Origin: Bacteroides sp.
GTDB lineage: Bacteria > Bacillota > Clostridia > Lachnospirales > Lachnospiraceae
Assembly: GCA_023666705.1 (NCBI GenBank)
Contig: JAMPBO010000007.1
Location: 1-64,000 of the forward strand
Length of the DNA: 64,000 nucleotides
Reading direction: 5' to 3'
Part shown: positions 1 through 8,962 of the stretch, in pieces
Layout of the letters: each line of letters begins with the position of its first letter
Position numbering within the stretch: position 1 is the first letter of the stretch
Position numbers and translations under genes: made by a program
The notes under the pieces: generated by a model
Database searches by the model: none
Told to the model about the DNA's origin: nothing
The model's input: only the letters and a program-made list of their open reading frames with translations

Positions 1-2
1 TT

Positions 3-380
3 ATATTAAATACCAAGGGAACCATGAATGATGTAACACCTGAAATGAAACGGCTACTGGATTACATAGACGGACAGGCGGCATCTGATACTTTTACAGA
101 AGAGCTGGAAACTGCGGTTAAGTCCGCTAGAAGGAATGAGAAGTGGAGGATTGATTATATGACACTTGAAATGCATTATCGGGAAAAATATGAAGAAGGT
201 TTTGAGCAGGGTATTGAGCAAGGCTTGGAACAAGGTATTGCACAAGGTGCAGAGCAGGAAAAAATGCAGTTGGCAATCAAAATGTTAAAAAACGGGGATT
301 TGTCTGTTGAAAAAATTTCCGAATACTCAGGACTTGCCATTGAACAGATAACAAGGCTAAAAGCCGAAATTTCTAAATAG
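3..380 (+). CDS. Rpn/PDDEXK_2-family nuclease (transposase-like), C-terminal part only
   Basis: The reading frame is open to the left edge, so this is the C-terminal part of a longer gene. The residues before the first ATG (ILNTKGT) fit the end of the nuclease core of the Rpn / PD-(D/E)XK transposase-like family, and residues 55-75 form the E-Q-G repeat (GFEQGIEQGLEQG) found in the tail of these proteins. Rpn proteins are DNA endonucleases linked to RecA-independent recombination and to phage defence. The catalytic residues lie outside the window, so I cannot tell whether the gene is intact. It ends just before a bidirectional terminator and converges with rfbA. Confidence 0.75.
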   Translation: MLNTKGTMNDVTPEMKRLLDYIDGQAASDTFTEELETAVKSARRNEKWRIDYMTLEMHYREKYEEGFEQGIEQGLEQGIAQGAEQEKMQLAIKMLKNGDLSVEKISEYSGLAIEQITRLKAEISK

Positions 381-391
381 AATTGTCTAAT

Positions 392-435
392 AAAAAGGAG
401 CTGCACATTATTGCTTAGTGCGACAGCTCCTTTTT
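392..435. terminator. Bidirectional intrinsic terminator
   Basis: A GGAGCTG/CAGCTCC hairpin is flanked by an A5 run on the left and a T5 run on the right, so it can terminate both the plus-strand Rpn gene and the minus-strand rfbA gene. The stem including A/T runs is about 12 bp around a 20-nt loop. Confidence 0.85.
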
Positions 436-451
436 ATAAACAGTTTTATTT

Positions 452-1321
452 TTACAATCCATTTGCGACATCAACCAGATACTGTCCATATGCCGTTTTC
501 ATAAGAGGTTCAGCAAGTGCAAGCAACTGCTCCTTATTGATAAAGCCCCGTCTATATGCGATTTCCTCAATACATGAAATATACATGCCCTGCCTTTTTT
601 GGAACGCTGCCACAAAATCAGCGGCATCAAGGAGCATGTCATGGTTTCCTGTATCAAGCCATGCAAACCCACGCCCAAGCGTCTCCACCATAAGCGTGCC
701 CCGTCTTAAATACTCATTGTTTATACTGGTTATCTCAATTTCGCCTCTTGCCGAGGGCTTTACGTTTTTTGCAATATCCACAACATCATTGTCGTAGAAA
801 TAAAGCCCCGGAACGGCATAATTCGACTTTGGATGTTCAGGCTTTTCCTCTATGGAAAGTGCTTTTCCATTCTTATCAAACTCAACTACCCCGTATTCTC
901 TCGGGTCCTTTACATAGTAACCAAATATTGTTGCACCCTTTTCCCTTGCAGCGGCAGCTTTCAAAACCCTTGAAAAGCTCTGTCCATAAAAAATGTTATC
1001 ACCAAGGACGAGTGCCACATGATCCGTTCCAATGAAATCCGCACCGATAATGAACGCATCCGCAAGCCCTCTTGGCTGCTCCTGCACAGCATAGCTAAAG
1101 TGCATGCCAATCTGCTCCCCCGTACCAAAAAGCTCCTGAAAAGCAGGCAAATCTCTAGGAGTTGATATGATAAGCACCTCTCTTATTCCCGCAAGCATAA
1201 GAGTAGAAAGCGGATAATATATCATGGGCTTATCGTAGACAGGCATTATCTGCTTTGAAACTGCCTTTGTGAGCGGGTACAGACGTGTGCCAGAGCCACC
1301 GGCAAGTATGATTCCTTTCAT
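452..1321 (-). CDS. rfbA: Glucose-1-phosphate thymidylyltransferase RfbA
   Basis: Transfers dTMP to glucose-1-phosphate to make dTDP-glucose, the first step of dTDP-L-rhamnose synthesis. The 289-aa length is standard. The N-terminus carries the nucleotidyltransferase signature [11 protein letters not shown], followed by [17 protein letters not shown] and the substrate motif [19 protein letters not shown]. The ATG follows a GGAGG-type site (AAGAAGGAGGTTACTT). It lies downstream of rfbB on the same strand, separated by about 225 nt that hold a long palindrome. The later pathway genes rfbC and rfbD are not in this window, so the end product (rhamnose or another 6-deoxy sugar) cannot be fixed here. 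Confidence 0.96.
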   Translation of the reverse strand: MKGIILAGGSGTRLYPLTKAVSKQIMPVYDKPMIYYPLSTLMLAGIREVLIISTPRDLPAFQELFGTGEQIGMHFSYAVQEQPRGLADAFIIGADFIGTDHVALVLGDNIFYGQSFSRVLKAAAAREKGATIFGYYVKDPREYGVVEFDKNGKALSIEEKPEHPKSNYAVPGLYFYDNDVVDIAKNVKPSARGEIEITSINNEYLRRGTLMVETLGRGFAWLDTGNHDMLLDAADFVAAFQKRQGMYISCIEEIAYRRGFINKEQLLALAEPLMKTAYGQYLVDVANGL

Positions 1322-1370
1322 AAGTAACCTCCTTCTTGAAATATATTGCGTATTTTTACTTTCTTGTGTA

Positions 1371-1545
1371 TTTTACTCCGAACTATCTCCGTTGGATTTT
1401 CACAGGTATATCGAAAACCGCTTTCGCTCCGACGAAATCGTAACAGTGCTAATCTCGATAAAACCTCGCTAAGCACTGACGATTTCTAACGGTTTTCTGT
1501 ATACCTGTGAAAATCACAAGGCGATAGTTCTCACTCAGAAAATAT
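1371..1545. repeat. Long imperfect inverted repeat (MITE/REP-like) between rfbB and rfbA
   Basis: The spacer is nearly one large palindrome. The outer arms 1380-1420 and 1490-1530 match through GAACTATC...GATTTTCACAGGTATA...GAAAACCG, of which 16 bp (1395-1410 against 1500-1515) is perfect. Inner arms GAAATCGT-CAGTGCT pair again around a loop of about 20 nt. Flanking TTTTACT/AGTAAAA extends it weakly, almost to the rfbB stop. There is no coding frame. It could be a small non-autonomous mobile element, or an RNA hairpin that changes the rfbB:rfbA ratio. I saw no second copy in the window. Confidence 0.8.
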
Positions 1546-1546
1546 T

Positions 1547-2632
1547 TTACTTGTCCTTATACATATCCTCGTAATATTTCTGATAATCTCCGCTTGTTAC
1601 GTTTTTCATCCAGTCCTCATGCTCGAAGAACCACGCAATTGTTTTCTTTATGCCCTCGGCAAACATGGTTTCAGGATACCAGCCAATATCTGCCTTTATC
1701 TTGTCAGGTGCGATTGCATATCTTCTGTCATGTCCCTTTCTGTCCTCAACGTATGTGATGAGATCTTTTGACACAAGGGCTTTTCTTGGGTCATCATCTG
1801 CAAGCATTTCCTGAAGGGTGTCAATGATTATATTTATGATTTCTATATTCTGTTTCTCGTTGTGTCCGCCTATGTTGTAGGTCTCAAAAAGCTTACCCTG
1901 CTCCTGCACCATATCGATTGCCTTTGCATGGTCCTCCACATAAAGCCAGTCACGGACATTTTTTCCGTCACCGTAAACAGGAAGCTTCTTGCCTGAAAGT
2001 GCATTGTTTATAATAAGCGGTATCAGCTTCTCAGGGAACTGGTATGGTCCGTAATTGTTGCTGCAGTTTGTTATATTTGCAGGAAATTTGTATGTGTCCA
2101 TATATGCCTTTACAAGCATATCCGAGGACGCCTTGCTTGCAGAATACGGACTGTGCGGGTCGTACGGTGACGTCTCATAGAAAAACGCACTGTCATCATC
2201 AGGGAGCGAGCCGTAAACCTCATCTGTTGACACATGAAGAAATTTCTTTCCCTCTTTAAAGCTTCCGTCAGGAAGTTCCCAAGCCGCCTTTGCACAATTT
2301 AACATGGTTGCCGTTCCAAGCACGTTTGTCTGCACGAAAATCTCAGGATTTTTAATACTTCTGTCAACATGTGACTCTGCCGCAAAATGCACCACACGGT
2401 CTATGTCGTTTTCTGCAAATATTTTTGATATGGCATCCCTGTCACAGATATCTGCCTTGACAAATGTATAGTTGTCCCTTCCCTCAACCTCCTTTAAGTT
2501 TTCAAGGTTTCCTGCATAGGTAAGGACATCAACGTTTATTATCCTTATTTCATTATCATATTTTTTAAACATATAATGAATATAGTTTGAACCAATAAAG
2601 CCGGCTCCGCCTGTTACCAAATAAGTTCTCAA
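1547..2632 (-). CDS. rfbB: dTDP-glucose 4,6-dehydratase RfbB
   Basis: Converts dTDP-glucose to dTDP-4-keto-6-deoxyglucose using bound NAD. It is an extended SDR of 361 aa with an N-terminal Rossmann motif (TGGAGFIGSNY), the catalytic STDEVYG segment and the YSASKAS active-site Tyr/Lys. The start is TTG: a strong AGGAGG site sits 8 nt upstream (minus strand) and the frame opens MRTYLVTGGAGFIGSN, the usual beginning of the family. It follows gatB by 86 nt on the same strand, so it may be read through from the T-box operon or have its own promoter, which I could not define. Confidence 0.96.
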   Translation of the reverse strand: MRTYLVTGGAGFIGSNYIHYMFKKYDNEIRIINVDVLTYAGNLENLKEVEGRDNYTFVKADICDRDAISKIFAENDIDRVVHFAAESHVDRSIKNPEIFVQTNVLGTATMLNCAKAAWELPDGSFKEGKKFLHVSTDEVYGSLPDDDSAFFYETSPYDPHSPYSASKASSDMLVKAYMDTYKFPANITNCSNNYGPYQFPEKLIPLIINNALSGKKLPVYGDGKNVRDWLYVEDHAKAIDMVQEQGKLFETYNIGGHNEKQNIEIINIIIDTLQEMLADDDPRKALVSKDLITYVEDRKGHDRRYAIAPDKIKADIGWYPETMFAEGIKKTIAWFFEHEDWMKNVTSGDYQKYYEDMYKDK

Positions 2633-2718
2633 ATTACTTCCTCCTATTAACTCTTAGATGATTGCGAAACTCCTTATATTCAAAACCTGATTTCCCAATT
2701 ACCTAATATATTTATCTG

Positions 2719-4155
2719 CTACTTCGACAATAGTTCCTTCAAGATACGGTTTACCTCGCCCGGGTCTGCCTTGCCCTGCATTGCCTTCATGGTCTGTCCC
2801 ACAAGGAAGCCGATGGCTTTTTCCTTGCCGCTCTTATAATCCTCCACGGATTTCGGATTTGCGGCTACGATTTCCTCAATTGTTTTGGTAAGTGCTCCCG
2901 CATCATTTACGGTTTTAAGCCCATTTTCCTCAACATATTGTTCAGGGTCTATGTCGTCCGTAAATATCTTTTCGTATACTTCCTTTGCAACAGTTCCGTT
3001 TATAGCCTTTGACTCCACAAGTGCGATAAGAGCCGCAAGGTTTTTCGCTGAAAATGACAAATCATCAGCATCAACCGAATGCTCCTTCATAAGACGCATG
3101 GTCTCCACCATAAGCCAGTTTGATACCTTTTTCGGTGCGGCACCAAGTGCGATTGCCTCCTCAAAAATATCTGCCATTTTCTTGGAATTTGTTATAATGT
3201 CTATGTCATAATCCGGAATATCGTATTCTTCCTTATACCTGATGCGTTTTTCATCACGAAGCTCAGGCTGTTTTTGGCGTATTTCCTCCATCCATGCATC
3301 ACTTATGACAATCGGAACAAGGTCAGGGTCAGGGAAATATCTGTAATCCTGTGCATCCTCCTTCGAACGCATCGGATAAGAATATTCCTTTGTGTCATCC
3401 CATCTTCTCGTTTCCTGAATCACCGTTTCACCCGACTCAAGCAAATCAATCTGACGCTCACGCTCATTTTCGATTGCCCTCGCAATTGCCTTAAAGGAGT
3501 TCAGGTTTTTCGTCTCTGTTCTCGTTCCAAATTCCTCACTGCCAAGCTCTCTGATGGAAAGGTTGACATCTGCCCGCATGGAGCCCTCGTTTAATTTGCA
3601 GTCGGACGCTCCAAGATACTGTATAATCAGCCGAAGCTTCTCAAGATATGCAATAACCTCCTCTGCCGACCTCATATCAGGCTCAGAAACAATCTCTATG
3701 AGTGGCACGCCGGAACGGTTAAAATCTACTAAGGAGCTGTCCGTAAACGGGTCATGCACAAGCTTTCCCGCATCCTCCTCCATGTGTATCTCATGGATTC
3801 TCACAAACTTCTTTTTGCCGTCAACCTCGATTTCCACCTTTCCATCACGGCATATCGGATAATAGAGCTGTGATATCTGATAGTTCTGTGGATTATCGGG
3901 ATAAAAGTAATTTTTTCGGTCAAATTTACAGTTCTGCGTAATGGTACAGTTCGTTGCAAGCCCAACTGCTACCGCCTTTTCCACAACAGCCTTATTCAGC
4001 ACAGGAAGCGACCCCGGCATACCCGTACATACGGGACATGTGTGTGTGTTGGGAGCACCGCCAAATTCCGTGGAGCAGCCGCAGAATATTTTTGTTTTCG
4101 TTGCAAGCTCTACATGAACCTCAAGTCCTATGACTGTTTCATATGTTTTTGACAT
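2719..4155 (-). CDS. gatB: Asp-tRNA(Asn)/Glu-tRNA(Gln) amidotransferase subunit B
   Basis: GatB is the kinase/transamidase and tRNA-binding subunit of the GatCAB complex, which converts Asp-tRNA(Asn) and Glu-tRNA(Gln) to Asn- and Gln-tRNA. The 478-aa length is standard. It shows the family N-terminus ETVIGLEVHVELATKTKIFC, Zn-ligand cysteines (CGCS and CPVC), the DFNRSGVPLIEIVSEPD motif and a C-terminal YqeY-like tail ending in GEVNRILKELLSK. The start lies 2 nt from the end of gatA, so translation is probably coupled. Confidence 0.98.
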   Translation of the reverse strand: MSKTYETVIGLEVHVELATKTKIFCGCSTEFGGAPNTHTCPVCTGMPGSLPVLNKAVVEKAVAVGLATNCTITQNCKFDRKNYFYPDNPQNYQISQLYYPICRDGKVEIEVDGKKKFVRIHEIHMEEDAGKLVHDPFTDSSLVDFNRSGVPLIEIVSEPDMRSAEEVIAYLEKLRLIIQYLGASDCKLNEGSMRADVNLSIRELGSEEFGTRTETKNLNSFKAIARAIENERERQIDLLESGETVIQETRRWDDTKEYSYPMRSKEDAQDYRYFPDPDLVPIVISDAWMEEIRQKQPELRDEKRIRYKEEYDIPDYDIDIITNSKKMADIFEEAIALGAAPKKVSNWLMVETMRLMKEHSVDADDLSFSAKNLAALIALVESKAINGTVAKEVYEKIFTDDIDPEQYVEENGLKTVNDAGALTKTIEEIVAANPKSVEDYKSGKEKAIGFLVGQTMKAMQGKADPGEVNRILKELLSK

Positions 4156-4157
4156 TC

Positions 4158-5663
4158 CTAAAGCCCCCTTTCAGCAAGCAGTGCAGGTCTTTCATAGTTC
4201 CTGCTGCACTCAAACGAATATGCAGCCCTTATAATCGACTTTTCATCAAAGGTCTGTCCCAAAAGCTGGAGTCCTACCGGCATGCCGTTTTTATCAAAGC
4301 CACAGGGCAGTGAAATTCCCGGAATGCCTGCCAGGTTTACGGAAACAGTGTAAATGTCTCCAAGGTACATTTTAAGCGGGTCGGAAAGGGACTCTCCCTT
4401 TGTAAGTGCAGTCGTAGGTGCAACCGGACCCAGTATCACATCATAGTTTGCAAATGCATCGTCAAATGCTTTCTTTATGAGTGCCTTTGTCTTTAACGCC
4501 TTAACATAGTATGCATCGTAATAGCCTGAGCTTAAAACAAAGGAACCAAGCATGATTCTTCTCTGTACCTCAGGACCAAAGCCCTCGGAACGCGACTTTT
4601 TATACATATTATGAAGGTCTGTATATTCAGCAGTCCGATAGCCATACTTAACACCGTCAAACCGTTCAAGGTTTGAGGATGCCTCCGCAGATGCAATAAT
4701 ATAATATGCAGGTATGGCATATTCTACCATTCCAAGGTCAAATTCCTCAACGATTGCACCTTTCTCACGAAGAATGTCTGCCGCTGCAAGAACGTTTTTC
4801 TTAACATCCGCATCAATTCCTTCGCCAAAATAATCTCTCGGTATGCCAATTTTCATTCCCTTTACATCATCAACAAGTGCAGCGGTAAAATCGCTTCCCT
4901 TATCAACAATTCCATCGCCTGTATCATCCATGTTCTCATTATATGATGTAGAATCCTTCGGGTCATGCCTGCATATAATTTCCAGAATTGCCGCACAATC
5001 CGTTACATCCTTTGCGATAGGTCCAATCTGGTCAAGAGAGGAGCCGTAAGCAATCAGTCCGTATCTTGATACTCTGCCATAGGTAGGCTTTATTCCTGTT
5101 ACACCACAAAATGCGGCAGGCTGTCTGATGGAACCGCCTGTATCAGAGCCTAGTGCATATGGCACCTCCTCGGCTGCAACTGCTGCGGCAGAGCCTCCTG
5201 AAGATCCACCCGGAACCTTATTCAAATCCCATGGATTTTGGGTTGGTCCGTAAAAGGATGTCTCCGTTGTGCTTCCCATTGCAAACTCATCCATGTTTGT
5301 CTTTCCAATAATGACAGCTCCTGCATCCTTCAGTGCAAGAACAGCATCAGCAGTATAGGTTGGAATAAAGTTACTGAGTATTTTTGAGGAACAGCTTGTA
5401 AGCAGCCCTTTCGTACACATATTGTCCTTTATTGCAACAGGCACGCCCGCAAGTGGTGACGAAAGCTCTCCTGCATCTATTTTTTCCTGTATCATCTTTG
5501 CCTGTTCCATTGCATTTTCAGCATCAACAGTTACAAAAGCATTTACATCATTTTCTAATTTTTCTATTCTGTCAAGGTATGCCTTTGTTACATCCATAAC
5601 CTTAAGCTCCCCTGACTTTATTTTCTTTCCAAGCTCTACAGCCGTAAGTTTCGATATATCCAT
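4158..5663 (-). CDS. gatA: Asp-tRNA(Asn)/Glu-tRNA(Gln) amidotransferase subunit A
   Basis: GatA is the amidase-signature subunit that releases ammonia from glutamine or asparagine for the transamidation. The catalytic Lys is in AIKDNMCTKG, the glycine/serine-rich GGSSGGSAAAVAAEEV segment carries the cis-Ser, and the nucleophile Ser is in GSDTGGSIRQPA. I prefer the ATG at 5663 (MDISKLTAVELG), because a GGGGGT site sits 7 nt upstream. A GTG nine bases earlier would add MLR but overlaps that site. It is about 501 aa and is followed closely by gatB. Confidence 0.97.
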   Translation of the reverse strand: MDISKLTAVELGKKIKSGELKVMDVTKAYLDRIEKLENDVNAFVTVDAENAMEQAKMIQEKIDAGELSSPLAGVPVAIKDNMCTKGLLTSCSSKILSNFIPTYTADAVLALKDAGAVIIGKTNMDEFAMGSTTETSFYGPTQNPWDLNKVPGGSSGGSAAAVAAEEVPYALGSDTGGSIRQPAAFCGVTGIKPTYGRVSRYGLIAYGSSLDQIGPIAKDVTDCAAILEIICRHDPKDSTSYNENMDDTGDGIVDKGSDFTAALVDDVKGMKIGIPRDYFGEGIDADVKKNVLAAADILREKGAIVEEFDLGMVEYAIPAYYIIASAEASSNLERFDGVKYGYRTAEYTDLHNMYKKSRSEGFGPEVQRRIMLGSFVLSSGYYDAYYVKALKTKALIKKAFDDAFANYDVILGPVAPTTALTKGESLSDPLKMYLGDIYTVSVNLAGIPGISLPCGFDKNGMPVGLQLLGQTFDEKSIIRAAYSFECSRNYERPALLAERGL

Positions 5664-5675
5664 CCTAAGCACCCC

Positions 5676-5963
5676 CTAGTCAAATGTTTTCGGCACCTTG
5701 TAACAGCCGTCCTTCTGCTCAGGTGCATTTGAAAGAAGCTGCTCCCTGTCGTCGCCGTTTGTGACAGCGTCCTCCCGGAATACATTTTTTACGGGAAATG
5801 CATGACTCATGGCTGGAACATCGTCTGTATCCAATTCATTTAACTTGCTTACATAATCAAGCATATTGGACATATCCTTTTTTGCCTGTTCCTTTGCCTC
5901 ATCGGAAAGCTCAAGCTTGGCAAGAATACCAACATACTCTATTGTTTCATCCGTAATAACCAT
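5676..5963 (-). CDS. gatC: Asp-tRNA(Asn)/Glu-tRNA(Gln) amidotransferase subunit C
   Basis: A 95-aa helical-belt subunit that holds GatA and GatB together. It shows the family pattern [19 protein letters not shown] at the N-terminus, [17 protein letters not shown] in the middle and the usual C-terminal VPKTFD. The stop codon is 13 nt before the gatA start, and gatC begins 14 nt after aspS, consistent with one transcript aspS-gatC-gatA-gatB. Confidence 0.96.
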   Translation of the reverse strand: MVITDETIEYVGILAKLELSDEAKEQAKKDMSNMLDYVSKLNELDTDDVPAMSHAFPVKNVFREDAVTNGDDREQLLSNAPEQKDGCYKVPKTFD

Positions 5964-5977
5964 AAGATACCTCCTAT

Positions 5978-7726
5978 CTAGCTTCTCACCTTTATATGCA
6001 CTTCACGAAGCTGCTGCTCCGTTACCTCGCCCGGTGCACCACACATTAAATCCTGTGCCGTGCCGCTCATCGGGAATGGTATTACCTCCCTGATATTTTC
6101 CTCATTACGAAGAAGCATAATCATTCTGTCAACGCCCGGTGCCATGCCTGCATGAGGCGGTGCACCAAACTGAAATGCACTGTAAAGTGCACCGAATTTT
6201 TCCTCCAAAACAGACTTGTCATAGCCTGCTATCTCAAATGCCTTTTCCATAATCTGCATGTCATGGTTTCTGACGGCACCTGAGGAAAGCTCAACGCCGT
6301 TGCAGACAATATCATACTGATATGCAAGTATTTCAAGCGGATCCTTTTCATTTAATGCATCAAGTCCTCCCTGCGGCATAGAAAACGGATTGTGGGTAAA
6401 TCCGATGCTCTTTGTCTCAGTGTCGTACTCGTACATTGGGAAATCATTAATATAACAGAACCGGTATGCATTTTTCTCAAGCAAATCCAGTCTGCTTCCG
6501 AGCTCTGTTCTGATCTGTCCTGCAAATATTGCCGCCTGCTTCTTCGTATCGGCAATAAAGAATATTGTGTCACCCACATCAAGTCCTGCCTTGTCGGCAA
6601 GCTCCTGCTTCATATCATCAGGAATAAACTTGTCGATTGGTCCCTTGTAAGTTTTATCCTCAAGCACCTCAAGGTAGCCAAGTCCACCCATTCCGATTGA
6701 GGTTGCAAACTTGAGCATTTTCTCATGCTGACCCTTGGAAAGCTTTGCATGTACATTGATTGCCCTTACGGTCTTGCCATGAAATGGCTTAAAGGTGCAT
6801 CTCTCAAAAAATTCTGAAAGGTCAATAATCTCTAACGGATTTCTAAGGTCCGGCTTGTCCGTACCATATTTCAGCATTGCCTCCTCATAGCTGATAACAG
6901 GATATGGTGCCTTTGTGACGGAATATCCTTTCGGTGCAAACTTTTCAAAGGTTGCGGAAAGAACCTCCTCACCGACTTTAAAAACATCCTCCTGTGTTGC
7001 AAAGCTCATCTCAAAATCAAGCTGGTAAAACTCTCCCGGTGAACGGTCAGCCCTTGCGTCCTCATCCCTGAAGCACGGTGCAATCTGAAAATATTTATCA
7101 AAGCCTGACACCATTAAAAGCTGCTTATATTGCTGCGGTGCCTGCGGCAGTGCATAAAACTTGCCCTTATATTTTCTTGAAGGAACAATATAGTCCCTTG
7201 CCCCCTCCGGTGATGATGCACAAAGTATCGGGGTCTGTATTTCAAGGAAGCCAAGCTCTGTCATTTTCTCACGCAGAAAGCTTATGACCTTTGACCTGAA
7301 AATCATATTGTCCTTGACCTTACGGTTTCTCAAATCGAGGTAACGGTACTTCAGTCTTACCTCCTCACGAACCTCCTTTGAGGTTGTAACCTCAAACGGC
7401 ACCTGCTTGTAAACCTTTCCAAGCACATCAACCTTGTGTGCCTCAAGCTCTATGGTGCCTGTTGGAATTTTAGGGTTGTAGGTTTCCTCATCCCTGTGCT
7501 CAACCAAACCCTCTACGGAGATACACTCCTCCCTTGTCAGACCGTCAAGCAGGCTTGTATCTCTCATAACAACCTGCATCACGCCGTACATGTCACGAAG
7601 GTCAATAAACGATACGCCTCCGTGGTCACGGATATTTTCAATCCATCCTGCTATGCGGATTTCCTTTCCAACAAGCTCCTCACCCATATTTTCCATTGTC
7701 ATGTCTCTGTAAATGTTTAAACTCAT
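5978..7726 (-). CDS. aspS: Aspartyl-tRNA synthetase, bacterial type (probably non-discriminating)
   Basis: Charges tRNA(Asp) with aspartate. The 582-aa length fits the bacterial type: an N-terminal OB-fold anticodon-binding domain ([20 protein letters not shown]), class II motif 2 around [21 protein letters not shown], a bacterial GAD insertion, and motif 3 GVDRMIMLL. Being first in an operon with gatCAB suggests the enzyme also aspartylates tRNA(Asn), with GatCAB finishing the job. That is inference from context. Expression is controlled by the T-box leader immediately upstream. Confidence 0.97.
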   Translation of the reverse strand: MSLNIYRDMTMENMGEELVGKEIRIAGWIENIRDHGGVSFIDLRDMYGVMQVVMRDTSLLDGLTREECISVEGLVEHRDEETYNPKIPTGTIELEAHKVDVLGKVYKQVPFEVTTSKEVREEVRLKYRYLDLRNRKVKDNMIFRSKVISFLREKMTELGFLEIQTPILCASSPEGARDYIVPSRKYKGKFYALPQAPQQYKQLLMVSGFDKYFQIAPCFRDEDARADRSPGEFYQLDFEMSFATQEDVFKVGEEVLSATFEKFAPKGYSVTKAPYPVISYEEAMLKYGTDKPDLRNPLEIIDLSEFFERCTFKPFHGKTVRAINVHAKLSKGQHEKMLKFATSIGMGGLGYLEVLEDKTYKGPIDKFIPDDMKQELADKAGLDVGDTIFFIADTKKQAAIFAGQIRTELGSRLDLLEKNAYRFCYINDFPMYEYDTETKSIGFTHNPFSMPQGGLDALNEKDPLEILAYQYDIVCNGVELSSGAVRNHDMQIMEKAFEIAGYDKSVLEEKFGALYSAFQFGAPPHAGMAPGVDRMIMLLRNEENIREVIPFPMSGTAQDLMCGAPGEVTEQQLREVHIKVRS

Positions 7727-7749
7727 GTTTTTCTTCCTTTCCTAATAAA

Positions 7750-8031
7750 GTAAAAAAGCCCGAGGCTTTATAAACCTCGGGACGAATAAACAACAGTTAT
7801 CCGCGGTACCACCCGCTTTAAAATATAAGTTATGTAAACTTACATTTTCTCTCTATCTCCGTAACGTGGATAAAACGTATATACCTAGACCTCACCTAAA
7901 GGCTTCAATATATCAGCTCAGGTAGCGTTCCGCCATGTAGGGTGTCATGCTATAGCTCTCAGTCTGCGGCTATATTCCCTGTCATGTCCTTTTACCGGCA
8001 GTCTCCGTCATTGCCTTTTCCTTTATACTTT
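7750..8031 (-). promoter_or_regulatory. T-box riboswitch leader of aspS-gatCAB
   Basis: The minus strand reads the T-box core GGGTGGTACCGCGG (complement of 7801-7814), followed by a GC-rich terminator, CCCGAGG-N9-CCTCGGG with a U6 run (complement of 7752-7781). Upstream is a Stem I-like region with AGGGAATATAGCC and GCGGAACGCTACCTGAGCTG. T-boxes bind uncharged tRNA and then favour the antiterminator. The best specifier candidate is AAC (Asn), complement of 7927-7929, in GGAACGC; a GAC (Asp) triplet also exists nearby, so the amino acid is inferred rather than proven. Confidence 0.95.
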
Positions 8032-8037
8032 GCAAAG

Positions 8038-8066
8038 ATTATATGCTAATTATTCCCAAAAGTAAA
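8038..8066 (-). promoter_or_regulatory. Sigma-A promoter of the T-box/aspS transcript
   Basis: The minus strand has TTTACT (complement of 8061-8066), a 17-nt spacer and a perfect TATAAT (complement of 8038-8043). Transcription would begin near 8031, just ahead of T-box Stem I. Confidence 0.8.
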
Positions 8067-8089
8067 GGGGTTATATGCATTATTTTTCA

Positions 8090-8935
8090 TCATCTGCTAT
8101 ATTTTATCAGCCCATTTATGGCATAGCATAAATTGCACCAGACGGATTTCCAAAATCCATATCCCGCATATCTGTAGGTTTTAAAATTCATAACCGCCGA
8201 TTTAAGCTTATTGCCGGATTTACTTCCGGGTGTTATTCTGTACAGTAAAAGCGGTTCCTGTATTCCCACTGCATATTCATAATCCTTCAGCATTTTCAGC
8301 CACGACAGATAATCCTCATGGGCATCACTATGCTGCATTGGATATTTCAGCATCACATCTCTTTTTACCAATACGGAGGAACAGTTAATGCAGTTCGTTT
8401 TCTCAATCTCCTTAAGGGTTATCTTTATCGGGGTTGTGATTATTTTATCAAGCATATCCCCCTCGGAGTCCACAAGAATCCGTGATGTATTGCAAAGCGG
8501 TGCTGCCTGATACTGCTTCATGGTTTCAAGCTGCTTTTCAAGCTTTTTTTCCTCCCATATATCATCCGCATCAAGAAAAGCCACATATTTTCCCCTTGCA
8601 AGCTTTACGCCCCTGTTTCTTGTGACTGCAACCTTTTTATTTTCCTTGTTTGAGAAAATGTATACAGGAAATTCACTGTTTTTCAGGCTTTTATCACATA
8701 CAATGCCTGCCCACCTGAAAATAATCGCTTTTTCATTCAGTCCGCCAATGGATGTTTTTTCTTCCGAAACCTCATAGCTCCACTTAACCTTTGATAGAAA
8801 CTCCTCTATCCACGCCTCTCCTGAATGGTCATCAACAATAATAATTTCCTTTTTCACGTCCTGCTTTACCGCAGAGGAAAAAGCATCCATGATATATTTG
8901 CCCGGATTGTATGCAGGAATAATTACTGATACCAT
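8090..8935 (-). CDS. Family 2 glycosyltransferase (GT-A fold)
   Basis: Predicted to transfer a sugar from a nucleotide donor to a surface glycan. The N-terminus VSVIIPAYNPGKYIMDAF and the metal-binding FLDADDIWEE motif (around residue 120) are typical of GT2, as is KYPMQHSDAHEDYLSWLKML in the acceptor region. An insertion around residues 65-95 is longer than usual. There is no clear membrane anchor. It is the last gene of the glycopolymer operon; its ribosome site (AGAGGCGG) is preceded by a GATGTTCAA motif that also overlaps the intergenic end of the sstT-like gene. Confidence 0.9.
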   Translation of the reverse strand: MVSVIIPAYNPGKYIMDAFSSAVKQDVKKEIIIVDDHSGEAWIEEFLSKVKWSYEVSEEKTSIGGLNEKAIIFRWAGIVCDKSLKNSEFPVYIFSNKENKKVAVTRNRGVKLARGKYVAFLDADDIWEEKKLEKQLETMKQYQAAPLCNTSRILVDSEGDMLDKIITTPIKITLKEIEKTNCINCSSVLVKRDVMLKYPMQHSDAHEDYLSWLKMLKDYEYAVGIQEPLLLYRITPGSKSGNKLKSAVMNFKTYRYAGYGFWKSVWCNLCYAINGLIKYSR

Positions 8936-8952
8936 TTATACCGCCTCTTTTC

Positions 8953-8961
8953 TTGAACATC
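8953..8961 (-). repeat. GATGTTCAA leader motif, copy 1 (short form)
   Basis: On the minus strand GATGTTCAA lies 4 nt before the AGAGGCGG site of the GT2 gene starting at 8935, in the short gap after the transporter stop. Only the 3' end of the leader family (see 25177-25230) is recognisable here. Confidence 0.45.
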
Positions 8962-8962
8962 G

